Shown piece after piece: positions 23,963-35,344 of a stretch of DNA of 64,000 nt. Under the pieces are notes generated by a model. The model was not told the DNA's origin. It saw only the letters and a program-made list of their open reading frames with translations, and searched no databases. Within the stretch, counting starts at the first letter, position 1, and every line of letters starts with the position of its first letter. Made by a program: the position numbers and the translations under genes. This DNA comes from Dermatemys mawii (lineage: Eukaryota; Chordata; Testudines; Dermatemydidae), in assembly GCA_007922305.1 (NCBI GenBank), contig ML677472.1, forward strand, positions 749,814 to 813,813, written 5' to 3'.

Positions 23963-23998
23963 GTTCTCACTACAACCTTGATTGGTTGTAGTGAGAAC
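23963..23998. repeat. Perfect 15-bp inverted repeat with a 6-base loop
   Basis: GTTCTCACTACAACC (23963-23977) and GGTTGTAGTGAGAAC (23984-23998) pair without mismatch around TTGATT. No transposon ends are seen beside it. It could be a small hairpin or the stub of a palindromic element. Confidence 0.85.
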
Positions 23999-24279
23999 AG
24001 GAGCTAACACTGGCCCAGGATTTCTAAAACTTGTCCCCCTCCCATCAAATTTGCCAGGCACTAGAATCTTTGGCTCTGGAGGGGGCAGAATCAGAGGTGC
24101 CAGCAGAGCAACCTGCACTAGCAGGAACACATTATATGATTGCAGGATGGTTATTTACATCTGCAGGTTCCGCATGGCATCCATTAGTTCTGCTGGTGCC
24201 TTAATCATGTTCATACTCATACCATGGCACTTGGCCCTTCTTTTGGGTTGCTCAACCTGTCAGGATATGGACAGTGTAG

Positions 24280-24650
24280 ACTAGTGGTTCCTGCAGGCAT
24301 TGGACCAGTGGTCAGAAAATTAATGTCAGAAACCAGAAGGTAGAGTCAGTACTCAGAAACCAAAGCTAAGGGACAAGTCAGAGTTCAGGAACTAGGTACC
24401 AGGGCTGAGAGTCAAGCTGGAGGCAAGGAACCAGAGACCACAGCTGAGGATCAGAGCCAGAATCACATGAAGCAAGCAGGGTAATAGGCAAGATGGGCCA
24501 CAGGCAGGAACAGGACTAAGGCAAGGTTGGGCACAAGGCAGGGGCAGAAGAAGTTTGTATAGATTAGTTACCAGAAACTGAAAACTGAACAGAAACTGAA
24601 AATCAGTATTTGCTAGGAATGTAAAATACTTCCTCCAAGTATGTGGTGGC
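24280..24650. repeat. Degenerate short repeat tract
   Basis: A purine-rich stretch repeats variants of AGTCAGAAACCAGAAG, CAGGAACTAGG and AGCAAGCAGGG. It resembles the low-complexity part of some LTRs. Non-coding. Confidence 0.4.
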
Positions 24651-24653
24651 ACA

Positions 24654-26868
24654 CAGGGCTGGATTACCCAATCAGCAGACTAAGCACGTGCTTAGGGCAA
24701 CAGCAAAGCAGGGGGCACCAAAAAAAGAGATTTTATTTAAAAAAAATTGATATTTGATATTTTAAAAAAAGCATTGAAGTAGTCATCATGGGAAAAATCA
24801 GAACTTTGTTAGACTTCCTTACACTCCACTACACACTCTTCCCCTGTTTTAATGTTCTCTTTTTATTACTTATCCCCACCTAAACCAGGGGGGCATCCTA
24901 CTAATGTAGATCAAAATAATGCGAGGAAATCAGAACAAATTAAAGGAGAGTGTGATTACTGGCAACATCTTGCAGAGTGTTATAGCTGTTATTCAAACAT
25001 TAGCTGAAACGTGGTCTGCCTTTCTGGGGATCAAATGACACATTTGGATCCTTGCAGAATAGAAATTTCTTGGGACTGTTGGAGCTTGTGGCTCAGTTTG
25101 ACCCATTTTTAGCAGGCCATATCTGAAAATATGGGAATGCTGGCAAACGTAGCCCATCATACTTATCCAAGACAATATGTGATAAACTCATTGGTCTAAT
25201 GAGTGTCAAAGTTCATTCAGCATCGTGGATGAAATAAGTACTGCTGGGTACTTCAGTTTATCCATTGACTCTACACCTGATCTTTCACATGATGATCAAT
25301 ATTGTATTGTACTAAGATATGTGTCTCCCACAGATGGAAAACCAGTTGAATGATTTATAACATTCCTCAATTTGAAAAGCCACACTGGTGAGGAAATGGC
25401 AAATCAAGTACTGCATTATCTGTGCCAAGTTTTCAAAATAGATTTCTCAAAATGCAGAGGTCAATCTTATGACAATGCTGCCAACACGTCAGGGTGTTAT
25501 CAAGGAATGCAGAAGAAGCTTTTAGAACAGAACAAATATGCCGTATTCATACCATGTGCTGCACACTCTCTTGATCTTGTTGGCCGCAGTGCTGTTGATT
25601 GTTGTCCGGTGGCAGTAATTTTTTTCTCAACAGTCCAGTTACTTTATATATTTTTGTCTGCTTCAACACACTGATCAGCAGTTCTTAAAATATATTTGGG
25701 CAATGATCGTGTGTTGAAATCTCTTTCTAATACTCGCTGGGAGGCACATGCAGTGGCAACAAGTGCAATTCTGGAGTCCTACTCAAGGATTGGTCTTCAG
25801 CTGTACTTTCTAATGCACCCACAATCACAAAAGGGAGAAAATGTACAAGAGGCAGAAAACATTGCAAACAAGATGCAAGAATTAGAGTTTGTCTTCATGT
25901 TGACCATGTGGAATGAAATTTTACAATGCTTTTACCACACAAGTAAAACTCTCCAAGAAAAAGAACTGGATTTGAAAACATGTACAGACCTCTGTCAATC
26001 ATTAGCAGACCACTTACACACTTTGAGGAATTATTTCAAAAGATTTGAAGACATATAAAAAAATATCTTGCCTGATACTAACTACAAAGAAGCCCAGTCC
26101 CGCAAGAGAATCAGGAAAAAACAAGCAAATGATAGTAGTGCAACAGAAACTGCATTGAAATCCTAGCAACAAATTTCACATATCTACTTACTACGCTATA
26201 ATTGATACACTTGACGCTCATATGAAGAGGAGAGGTGAAGTGTACAAAGAAGTATCAAGTAGATTTTCTTTTCTAAATGATTTGGACTTATCTGATGAAC
26301 AACAGTCACAAGGTTCCCAAAAGCTAGTTGACTCATACCCTGTTAACTTGAACATGACTCTCTGTGGAGAAGAATAGCAGTTCCACTATTATATGCATGC
26401 AAAGTTTAATGAAACAGGAAAAATGAAATTCAGTCACATTGATCTTCATGACACAATATTGAAAGATGGAATACAGTGTGTATTTCCAAATGCAGAGATC
26501 GCACTATGTATTTTTCTAACATTGATGATTACTAACTGCTCCACAGAATGCTCTTTTTCTAAGCTGAAAAGAATAAAAACCCCTCAGAGATCAACAATGT
26601 GTCAGGACAGACTTGATTCACTTTCCCTATTGTGTATGGAAGCGGACATGCTACGTCGAGTCAACTTCGATGAACTTATCCAGAATTTTGCAATCAGAAA
26701 ATCTAGAAAGAAGCTATTTTAAATTCAGCATACGTATAACTTTTATGTCATTTCAAAAAATAAAATTTTATTTTACAGTATAGTATTGTTTTTATTTTGA
26801 ATTACATGTGTGGGGGGACCACAATCTTTTCAGTGTTTAAGGCCTCTAAAGGTCTTACTCCAGGCCTG
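24654..26868 (+). mobile_element. hAT transposon, 2215 bp, with perfect 8-bp target duplication
   Basis: The left end CAGGGCTGGATTACCC and the right end (read inward) CAGGCCTGGAGTAAGACC are related terminal repeats. The duplication GTGGCACA is perfect at 24646-24653 and 26869-26876. The interior is a broken transposase of the family that also gave the ZMYM-like host genes. It keeps both ends and most of the coding region, so it is a decayed autonomous copy rather than a MITE. Confidence 0.93.
24960..26722 (+). pseudogene. hAT transposase pseudogene (ZMYM1-like type)
   Basis: Plus-strand blocks in order: NFLGLLELVAQFDPFLAGHI near 25055-25115; a catalytic-region block with KCRGQSYDNAANTSG, KYAVFIPCAAHSLDLVG (25372-25674); RVLKSLSNTRWEAHAVATS (25696-26058); and the C-terminal block CSTECSFSKLKRIKTPQRST, then DRLDSLSLLCMEADMLRRVN (26393-26722), which is the hATC dimerisation region. 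This is the order in intact hAT transposases. Stops near 25105, 25675, 26056 and 26160 and frame changes break it. There is no sign of host use. Confidence 0.85.
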
Positions 26869-26877
26869 GTGGCACAG

Positions 26878-27500
26878 CTACTGAAGGATAAAAGGACATT
26901 GATGAAACATGTAGTGTTGAAGTTCGGCATACCCAACTGCATCTGCAGTGATCACTAGAAGGAATTTGAATCATGGTTATTGAATGAGGTTTTCCAGAAA
27001 CTCCAGATAACGATGAGGACCGATGTTGCCCACCTTGAGAGTAACGGAGAAGTAGACAGTAAGCTGCACCACTGGCTCCATACTTTGAATCTTAGTCAGT
27101 GAAAACCAGCACAACTGAGATCATCTTTTGTCATCTTTGCATACAGCACTAACTGCCACTCAATATCCTCTACTTTCCCTATGAGATTATTTTTGGATTC
27201 GATAAACCCAACTTCCCCTTGACCTTATGTTCTACACAAAAGTGGGAGACACAGCACTGTCTTATATCTGTAACTTGAGGACAGCATTCCAGAAGGTGGA
27301 GGAACAGATGCGACAGAAGCAATCATGCCAGTCTCAAGGTACCAGGAAAAAGAGGCCAGAGACCTGATGGGAAGATTAGGTTGTAAAATTCATTTTGTTG
27401 TATCTTGGAAGTGCCCAGTGCAGGTAATCATTCAACAGGAAGTCTGGTTCCCAGATACACTGGAATTGGAAGCAGATCAGGCAGCAGCTTCTTCTAAAGA
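26878..27500 (+). pseudogene. Ty3/gypsy-like integrase remnant
   Basis: One plus-strand frame with about four stops reads like the second half of a retroelement integrase core. It has VLKFGIPNCICSDH (the FGIP...SD box with the second catalytic aspartate), KEFESWLLNEVFQKLQI, SNGEVDSKLHHWL (the NGE box with the catalytic glutamate) and FVIFAYSTNCHSISS (the AYN-T-H-S box). A less conserved tail follows to about 27500. This order fits Ty3/gypsy integrases and host genes derived from them. It starts right after the hAT target duplication, so the hAT may have landed in or beside it. No reverse transcriptase is seen. Confidence 0.6.
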
Positions 27501-27891
27501 AGGGTGCAGGGAGGAATAGGACTGCATCTCCTACTGTCTAGTACAGCAAGGAGATACCCACTTCCTCCCCACCCCTTCACCTTCATATGGGGAAAGGGTG
27601 GTGGGGTCCCAAAATGGTGTTGGGAACAGTTTATGGGGCAAAGGGATGACAGCAACTCTCCACCAGGTGGTACAGATTACAATAAGAAGGGTGACCTATG
27701 ATGGATTTGTTGCCAGGTAGTTCCCAGATGTGTTACTTAATAAAGTTATGGTCTAGTTCACCAACATTCCTGGTGTCTTATCTTTCTTTTCATAGTGTCC
27801 AGGACAATCCAAATGTGAAACCATTCTTTGCCTTTCAGGAGGGCTGGGATATCTCTGGGGTCTTGTGATAGGATTTAAAAAATCTCTCCTT

Positions 27892-28833
27892 TCAGATGCA
27901 CTTGATAATCTGCTGAATCCTCATGAATGTCTGCTTCAGTCTGGGATTAATTAGAATCAGGATAAGGGAGTGCCCTGAAGGATAAGCAGCAAGGACCATG
28001 GAAGTGATTGCAGGTGTCCAGGTGTGATCAGTCAAACAGGTAGGTAATGCGAGCATAGTCACTGCTACAAAATTGAAAATATAGAGAATAAGGCATGAGA
28101 TCAGAGCTTTAATGGCCTTTACATGGGCCTCTGTAGTGGGGTCCCAGAAGCTGGTTGCATTGTACAGCATGTTCCTGGTGTGTCTCCACAGAGAGAAAAT
28201 TAACAGGATAGAAGTTGTCAAAAATATAATAAAAGGAATGAAAGATGCTGCACTGTACAGAAGGACGAAGTAAAGATATGAGACATCAAAGGTTTTGTCT
28301 TCCAGAGTGCTGTTCCTGAAAAGGTCTCCTGTGGAGATGCAAAGATAAAAGCTGTACTTACCCCATACCAATGGGATAGCGGTAACAAAGGAGACCAGCA
28401 GTGAGCACAGGAGCAGCTTCGGGACCAACATAGAGATTGTTTGCTTCATTTGAAGGAAGAGGGGCTGGTTGCAGATGGTGATTTTCACACAGTAGAAAAT
28501 GCCAAGACAGGCAATGAACCAGAGACCAACAGTGTTTGCAAAAAACCACAGGAAGCTGAGAGATACCTGTACTTGATTCAAATTAAATGCCCCAGGAGCA
28601 AAGATGTGGATGAAGAGATCTGCTGTAAATATCCCCTGTGAGAGAATTCTGGACATGGCTAAACAAGTCAGGATCATGTCACATGAAGATAGTTTTCTGC
28701 TTTTGACCCAGTCAATGCAATAAATGACTGCAATAAATCCATTTCCGAACATCCCTATGATGATCTCCATCAATAAAATGATTAGGCCGATGATATAAAA
28801 TAAAATAAACATCTTTCTTCTCACAATTACCAC
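27892..28833 (-). CDS. TAS2R: Bitter taste receptor (TAS2R39/40-like), intact
   Basis: A single-exon frame of 313 codons, the usual size for TAS2R receptors (about 300), encodes a seven-helix G protein-coupled receptor of taste and other chemosensory cells. Helix 1 is MEIIIGMFGNGFIAVIYCID, followed by WVKSRKLSSCDMIL and LAMSRI. Helix 3 carries WFFANTVGLWFIACLGIFYC then VKI. The third inner loop carries SLWRHTRNMLYNATSFWDP and AHVKAIKALISCLILYIFN. Helix 7 has YPSGHSLILILINPRLKQ, the family signature. N-glycosylation is possible at NST in the second outer loop. A start at the second methionine (codon 8, 28812) is also possible. The WDP...AHVKAIKA block resembles the TAS2R39/40 group, but no ortholog name is claimed. 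Confidence 0.95.
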   Translation of the reverse strand: MVIVRRKMFILFYIIGLIILLMEIIIGMFGNGFIAVIYCIDWVKSRKLSSCDMILTCLAMSRILSQGIFTADLFIHIFAPGAFNLNQVQVSLSFLWFFANTVGLWFIACLGIFYCVKITICNQPLFLQMKQTISMLVPKLLLCSLLVSFVTAIPLVWGKYSFYLCISTGDLFRNSTLEDKTFDVSYLYFVLLYSAASFIPFIIFLTTSILLIFSLWRHTRNMLYNATSFWDPTTEAHVKAIKALISCLILYIFNFVAVTMLALPTCLTDHTWTPAITSMVLAAYPSGHSLILILINPRLKQTFMRIQQIIKCI

Positions 28834-31234
28834 AACCTGCTTGTGGAGTTAAAGAAAAAATTTCCCAAGGAGAACAGATGTCACCAAAGCAAAGGCTTAC
28901 TGGCACCTAACACACATTCCTTTTGCTTTTTATTGGAGAGTAGGAAAGCATCTGGAAAGGGGATTGTAGTTGCTTTCATGTCTTGATCCGGAGGATGCAA
29001 ATCTTGGAAGGATTCCATTACAGGGGTTACAATTGACTCACTTGTGATATTTGCATTTTACACAGTTCTTAGGTCTGATCAGTAGCTCTCCTTTTCATCT
29101 TTTATCCTGTCATCTGTAGGCATTTTAGAGTAAGGTAAATGTGGCTATAAGACAGAGAATTCTATGGAGACATATCCATCCCATAATCTGGAGTGAAATT
29201 TTTTTGGGGTGGGGGCATCCGTAGCGGTGAAGGGTAGATACAATGGAGAGAGAGAGAAAGAGAGAGATGGTCCATGGTGGAGATGGAAGAGGAAGGAGAA
29301 GGGAAGAGGCGATGCCTCTGAAGGAGAGAGAAAGATATGAATGTTGTGGAGAGGAAACTAAAAATTAAGTGAAGGTGAAGGATGAAACAACAGAAAATAG
29401 CTGCTCTTTTTTCCATACACAAAGAGCAACCATATAATTTTAATTTGAGTGACTTGGCTTTTATTTTAGATTTAGGTAAAACAACAAGAAGGAGTGACAG
29501 TAGTGTCTCAATAAGAGAGTGAAGTGCATGCATCTCCCTCTACCAGCTGCAGCAACACTGAGAACAAACTGTCTGCACATTGCAGGATTCTCAGAAATGA
29601 AGAAGTGCCTGTTCCTTTCAGACAACTCCTGCAGAATGTAATAGAAAATGAAAAAAAATCATGTGAAAGTTTATCTATCCGATTAGAAATAGTTAGAAAA
29701 TTATATCTCTGAAATAGAATGCAATAAGTTGGCTCAAAAGAATATGGAAAGGATATGATTCTTTATTCAATTCTATAGATTTTAGACCAATTTCCCTAGA
29801 ACTCTGTTAAATTCAGATAGAATTCTATTGCTTTAATCTTCATTAAATTCAATGTGGCATTCATTCAACAATCCTCTGTAGGTGGCAGGTGAAACCACTC
29901 TACCCAGCTGGTGCATAGTGAGATTTTGCCTCAGATAGGACAAGCTCTACTGGAACGTCTGTAACCCTATGAGGAGTGTGAAATCTGCTCTATGCATTAG
30001 GATGGAACAAATTGCCCCAAACTGTCATGACTCTGCCCATCTCTATCCTCTTTATGGTGTTCTGTGCCATGGAGAAGAGCAGGAGCAAACAGATTTTGCT
30101 TTAATGGAAGACCATTGGATAGCCGCACAAATAGTGATAGTGGAGGTTTCATGCCTACCTCAACGTTCCTACATGCTCATGCCAGCTACACTGTGACCCC
30201 ATGTTTTTCATGATGGGTATATCAGGTGCAACTGTGCAAATTAACAGGAAATCCATTTTGCAGGTGATTTGGAAATCTGGCTTAGTCCCAATTTGAAAAA
30301 GAAAACTAAAACAAAATTCAAAATCCTTCATGAAACGGAACCCCCCCCCAAAAAAATTGTTTAGAAAAATTGAGACATTGCCTTTCAGCGCTGAGAAGGA
30401 AAATTCTTCCTGGCAGGCTGAAAGAGAGCTGGGAACATGAAAGCCCTGCAAGTGCCCGCTCCCAACCTCTGAGGCTCCCATTTAAACCAGGGGGCTTCCG
30501 GGTTTCCAACTATACTTCAGCTGAAGAGCTGCATGGGCAAGATGGCAGGAAACCAGACAGGTTTTAAAACCTAGCTAACAGGTAGGGTTCCATCTGGACC
30601 TTTCATGGGTTCCATCTGACTTTCATCAGCTTTGAACCATGTCTGCCAAACTGTTTGATTTGGACAAATCTTTGTTCTTCAAAAGAAAACAATTTTGTCA
30701 GAGAATTTCTGACCACTTCTAATAATAAGCAGATTAAAAAAAGTCACTAGAATGCAGGCTGATGCAGATCAATATGAGATCTGTAATAAAAAAAAAGGTC
30801 AAACCATACATAAAGTTACCAGTGATGAAGCATCCGGGATTATCTTCATCATCCAAGTTTGGGTGGATGACACCAAGAGCTTTGTGTTAGCCTATCTCAC
30901 CCCTCAGATTACTCAGCTCATCAGAGGCCAAGAGAAGACAAGGCAGATCACAATGCATTCACCTTTTCCTCTAAATTGATACCCAAAAAGACACTCCAGG
31001 CAAGTCAAGAAAAACTGGATTCATCCAGTGAACCAGTGCCAAAACGTACATAGATTTTGTGCTTCTTTACAGACAACCAAAACCTAAAGTGTTTATAAAG
31101 GAGCGGACAGGTATTTTGTCAGTAATGACAGTGAAATACCATATAGTTGACATATGAGGAGACTTCATCATTCATGGTTACAAGGTCTCATGTGCAAACA
31201 CTAGAAACCTCACTTCCTAATTTGCCTCTTTAGG
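28834..31234. other. Intergenic stretch downstream of no known gene
   Basis: No second receptor, RNA gene or clear repeat was recognised. A GA-rich tract (29240-29340) and short frames lacking domains are present. No obvious promoter element for the receptor could be picked out 5' of 28833. Confidence 0.4.
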
Positions 31235-31927
31235 GGTCTATGATGGCATGATGACTCACACCGCGGAGCCTCCTGCTGGTGTCCAGGAATTAGCTCTTTT
31301 ACCAGCTCAGAGCGCTCTCTGCACGCTGATGTTCCACTTGCTGCTGACCCCGTGTCCCTCCCGGATCTTGGTGCCCTCTTCCCTGGGGTGCTTCCCCCTG
31401 GCAGTACCCCCCCACACTCTGCCTCTGGGTCTTCCTTCCCGGGGAGCCCCCAACCCAATATTCCCACCTTGCTTCAGTCTATGGGCTTCTGCCAGTCATC
31501 ATTGAGCCCCCACTCCCTGGGGCAGACTGCAGTGTAAAAGCCAATCATCATAGGCAAGGGAAGTTCAGACCAGCTGCCTTTGCCTATCTCCCAGTACCTT
31601 TTAGGCCTTGCTATCAGGCCTGCAGCCTTGGACGTTGCCAGCTCAGCCTGCCCCTTCCCCAGCACTGCTCCACCCTCAGTAACCTTTGCTGCAGGGAGCC
31701 AGGCCCTGCTCTCTCCTAGCCTGGAGAGAGACTACCTGAGCTCCTGGCTCACAGCCTTTTATAAGGGCCAGCTGGGCCCTAATTAACCCAGCCACAACTA
31801 TGGCTGCTACACCCTCGCCTGCTTTCACTGCTGCAGCCCTCTGCTGGGCTGCTTTACCTAGCTGCAGCCCTCTGCTGGGCTGCTTTTAACCCCGTCGGGA
31901 CTATAGCGGAGTGATCACCCTGCTACA
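31235..31927 (-). repeat. Probable solo LTR, minus strand
   Basis: On the minus strand it starts TGTAGCAGGGTGATCACTCC at 31927. It has a duplicated 26-base block (31830-31855 and 31861-31886, CTGCAGCCCTCTGCTGGGCT), then a TATAAAAGG box near 31765, as a U3 region would. The far end is not certain and no clean target duplication was found. Confidence 0.5.
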
Positions 31928-32118
31928 CGGTCTCACAGGTTATCTCCAGTTTAACTCACACAAGCAGTCATAGTTTAGGCCTGATATTCAGATTAGAGGT
32001 CGATGTAGAGACTATCACAATCCAGATGGATTATAGCAGTGCTCAGAGTTCTCTCATCTCCCAGGCAACTGGGAAGGCCCAGGATTCCAGGTTTGACCTT
32101 GAAGGCTCACGAATAAGG

Positions 32119-32240
32119 CTACATTTCAGTCACAGATATTTTTAGTAAAAGTCATGGACAGGTCATGAGCAATAAACAAAAATTTATGGTCCGTGATCTG
32201 TCCATGGCTTTTTTTATATATATACCCCTGACTAAAATCT
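32119..32240. mobile_element. Palindromic MITE fragment
   Basis: AGTAAAAGTCATGGACAGGT on the left pairs with ATCTGTCCATGGCTTTTTTT on the right around AATAAACAAAAATTTA. The left end starts GGCTACATTTCAGTCACAG and the right end reads CCTGACTAAAATCTG. A GC-rich stretch follows to 32440. Confidence 0.55.
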
Positions 32241-32439
32241 GTGCGTGTGGGGAGGCTGGGAGAGGATGGCCCAGGTGCCGGTGGTGGGGGTTGGCAGGCT
32301 CCCTACTTGGCTCCATGCCTTCCCCCCTCAGCAGCAGCAGAGTTTTGGTGTGGGAAGGGGCAGGAGGCTGGGGCACAGGATGGGGTGAGGTGGGCTCTGG
32401 ATGGCACTTACCTGGGGGCTCCCCAGAAGCAGCAAGCTA

Positions 32440-34125
32440 AATAAAACAAAAATACACAACTCTAAGCCTAACACAGTAGGAAACTGAATACTGGTGAATC
32501 TCACCCTCAGAGATGTCCCAATATGCTTCTTTCACAGACTGGGTCCAGCAATCACTCACACCCCCGTAGTTACTGTGCTTTGTTCCAGTTTCTTTCAGAC
32601 ACTTCTTGGGGGGATGGAAAGTCCATCTCTTGAACCAGCTGAAGACAAAATGCAGAGGCTTCCAGGGCCTTTTATAATTTCTTTCTAGCGGGCAGAAACC
32701 ACTTTGTTCTTCTATGCAAAGCCACAGCAATAAGATGGAGTTTATAGCCACCTGGGCAAGTCATGTACCTATGAACAATTCAGCTTTTTGCAGGCTGACA
32801 CCATTGTTTACATGTTAGTTTGAACATTCCCAGGAAAGCTCAGATGTGGATTGACATCTCCCAAAGTCCACTCTCAGTTACGTGTTTCTTTACTGGGCAC
32901 TTAGTAATAACAGTCCTTTCTCAAGAAGCTGACCAAATGCTTCACTGAGGTTACTTAGAATCAAACATACTGAGATACAAGTATATAGCCAATATGCATA
33001 ACTTCACATACAGACAGCACAATCACAACCAGCAAATTACAGCCTTTCCATAGACACCCCACCTGACCTCCTCTGTACAAGACCTGGTGCAATCATAGGA
33101 CCTTGGTTGCAACAGTGATCTATACGGTCACAGTTCATGACAATAGCATCACACTATGATTTTATCATTCACTACCAGACATTTTCAGCATTCCCTTCTG
33201 GTTCGTCACCCCCCAAAGATGTGAAACAAGTCCTCCAGAAACCAGCTTACTTTGGCATACACACCCCATGCAGTTTCAGAGGGGTAACCGTGTTAGTCTG
33301 GATCTTCAAAAGTGACAAAGAGGCTTTATAGGCGCCTTATAGACTAACAGATGTATTTGATCACAAGCTTTTGTGGGTGAATACCCACTTCATCAGATGC
33401 ATGCACTAGCACATATGTATTCACCCACGAAAGCTTATGATCCAATAAATCTGTTAGTCTATAAGGTGCCACAGGATTCTTTGCCATCCATGCAGTATGT
33501 ACACCAGAGATCAGATTTGGATGAAAATAAACAGAAAGATTATTTAATTGATAACCCCCAGATTGAAAGACCTAATAGTAAGGGAAAGCAAATATATACA
33601 AGTTACACAGAAAATAAACCTACAGATGCAACCTCAGACTTTGCACTTACATGTTGGATCAAATTCCTTTTCTAATAAGAGTTACCTATTGCCTTATAAC
33701 AGTTTCACTGCATATCTCCTAGATGTAGCAGGGAACCAGCATTCACAAATGGCCTCCTGCCTCAAGACTGTTGTTCCCCCCAACCACCGCCAACCCTCCA
33801 AGTACTGGATTAAAAAAAACCTCAGTTCCAAGACTGCTTTTAAAAGGCTTTTCCCCGTTTCCCCCACTCTCAGTTCATGGTAACTCATGGTTAGTCAGAG
33901 TGGGCAAACTCCCTCCTGACTTGAGAGCCCAGATGTTCTTTTCAGTTTTGAGGTGTCTCAATGTCTTTCCACTAACTCTAATGGTCCATCATTGTCTTTT
34001 CCTGGCTGGAGAATGAATAGTTACTTGAAGCTGGTTTCCTATAAACACCTGTTTGGAAGGGCCCTTCCCCACTTGACTGCTCACTGCACCACTGTGAGGT
34101 CAAGCTGAAGTTGCTGCACAGCTTT
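32440..34125 (-). repeat. LTR-like region split by a small hairpin repeat
   Basis: The sequence on both sides of 33275-33487 reads as one older element, rich in CACAGT, GTCACAG and TTTTATAA motifs, resembling the LTR-like repeats elsewhere in the window. Neither end could be fixed. No coding capacity. Confidence 0.35.
33275..33487. mobile_element. 213-bp hairpin repeat flanked by a perfect 9-bp duplication
   Basis: CCATGCAGT stands at 33266-33274 and again at 33488-33496. Between them the turtle-type tail seen at 13380 is present first on the minus strand (GGTAACCGTGTTAGTCTG..., CACAAGCTTTTGTGGGTG) and then on the plus strand (CACCCACGAAAGCTTATG..., GGTGCCACAGGATTCTTTG). The two halves overlap in content, so it is a palindromic insertion rather than a simple 5' inversion. 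Confidence 0.85.
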
Positions 34126-34142
34126 CTATCTATCTATACATA

Positions 34143-35344
34143 TGTAAGCGGGGAATAGTCCCACTATTGTGGGGAACTCTCCTGGCTTCTGCACTACCCC
34201 AGTGATATGGGCTAGCGGAAGGATCTGAGTCCTCGCTCCCACTTCCTTTGCCCAGAGGCCTCCCTGCCCTTGAGTACTCCCCTTCCACTCTCCTGTCTGG
34301 TGGAGTCGTAACCCCAACAAGGCTGGGCCCAGGATTCCTGGGGGGCTCGACCCCAAACCCTGCTGTGGTTACCTAGGTCAGGGGCTAGGGTGTCCCCACT
34401 CCAGGGTGCTACCTCTGCACTGGGCACTTTCCTGGCCCACTGATCATTGCATACAACTTAAAGCAAATGCAAATTATTTAATCAACAATTTATCTTAAAA
34501 TGAATAAGGAAAAATTAGAAAGGCTAGAGAAACCACATCACCCTGCTCTGTGGTAGCAGGGAACATCAAAATCAGTGTCTCTGCAAATGTCAGGACAGTT
34601 CACAGGCTGTTTCTTGTAGGTCCCAGGCCTTCTCAACTGTGCTGCAGGGATGCTGTGACTTGGACACTTGCTCTGATCTGGACTTGGACACTTGCCCTGT
34701 GGCCACACGCTCTCAGGCTCTGGACTGCTCCAGCCCCAGTTCCACTGCTTTGTCTCAGCTCCACTCTGCTCAGCACGACTGCTGCTGCTGTGTCTCCAGC
34801 TCCCTGGACTGCTGCCTTGGCCTCCCTGGCTCTGGCTGTTACAGCTCTGCTCTGCAGGCAGCTCCTGTGTCTCTGCCCCCAGCACTGACCTGCTTTGTGG
34901 GCTGCTTTTCTGGCCTCTCTGCCTCTGGTTCCTGCAGCGCTGCTCCCAGGGCAGATCTGCTCTCCCTGGGCTGTGCTCTAGCTTTGGGGCTGCAGCTCTG
35001 CTCCCAGCACAGGGTCTGTCTCTCTGGGCTGATTCTCTGGCCCCCTCTGAATCTGGCACAGCTGGGCTCTGGCCTCTGCTCTCTCCTTAGCTGGGCCCCA
35101 CTCTCTCTGACCAAGACAATTCACGCTCAAAGGGAGGAGGGGATCCACTCTGGCCTCCTGACTCCTTGATTAGCCTGCCTGCCCTGTCAATCAGGCTGAC
35201 CTGGAGCATTGGCCTCTCACCATTGTTCTTGGGGACTCTCATCTCAGGGTCCTGATTGCCCATTGACCCTGCCCCTTTGGTCCTGGGAGCTAACAATCAA
35301 AACACCCCACTGAGTGTTAGTAAGGGGATAACAGTCCCCTTTCA
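34143..35344 (-). repeat. 1.2-kb LTR-like interspersed repeat, copy 2
   Basis: This is the fuller copy of the element at 9616-10930. The ends are TGTAAGCGGGGAATAG and AACAGTCCCCTTTCA, that is TG...CA, with CATA before and TATA after, a possible decayed 4-bp duplication. The interior carries the same CTG-rich block. Open frames in it (34538-35169, both strands) come from that block and are not genes. Confidence 0.65.

Noticed and set aside
27892..28833. Shorter start for the taste receptor at codon 8
   Set aside because: Not excluded, but the first ATG is in frame and nothing in the sequence decides; the longer form is kept.
30752..30979. 75-codon frame resembling a protein
   Set aside because: No recognisable domain and no splice or repeat context.
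34538..35169. Long open frames on both strands
   Set aside because: Same CTG-rich repeat, second copy.
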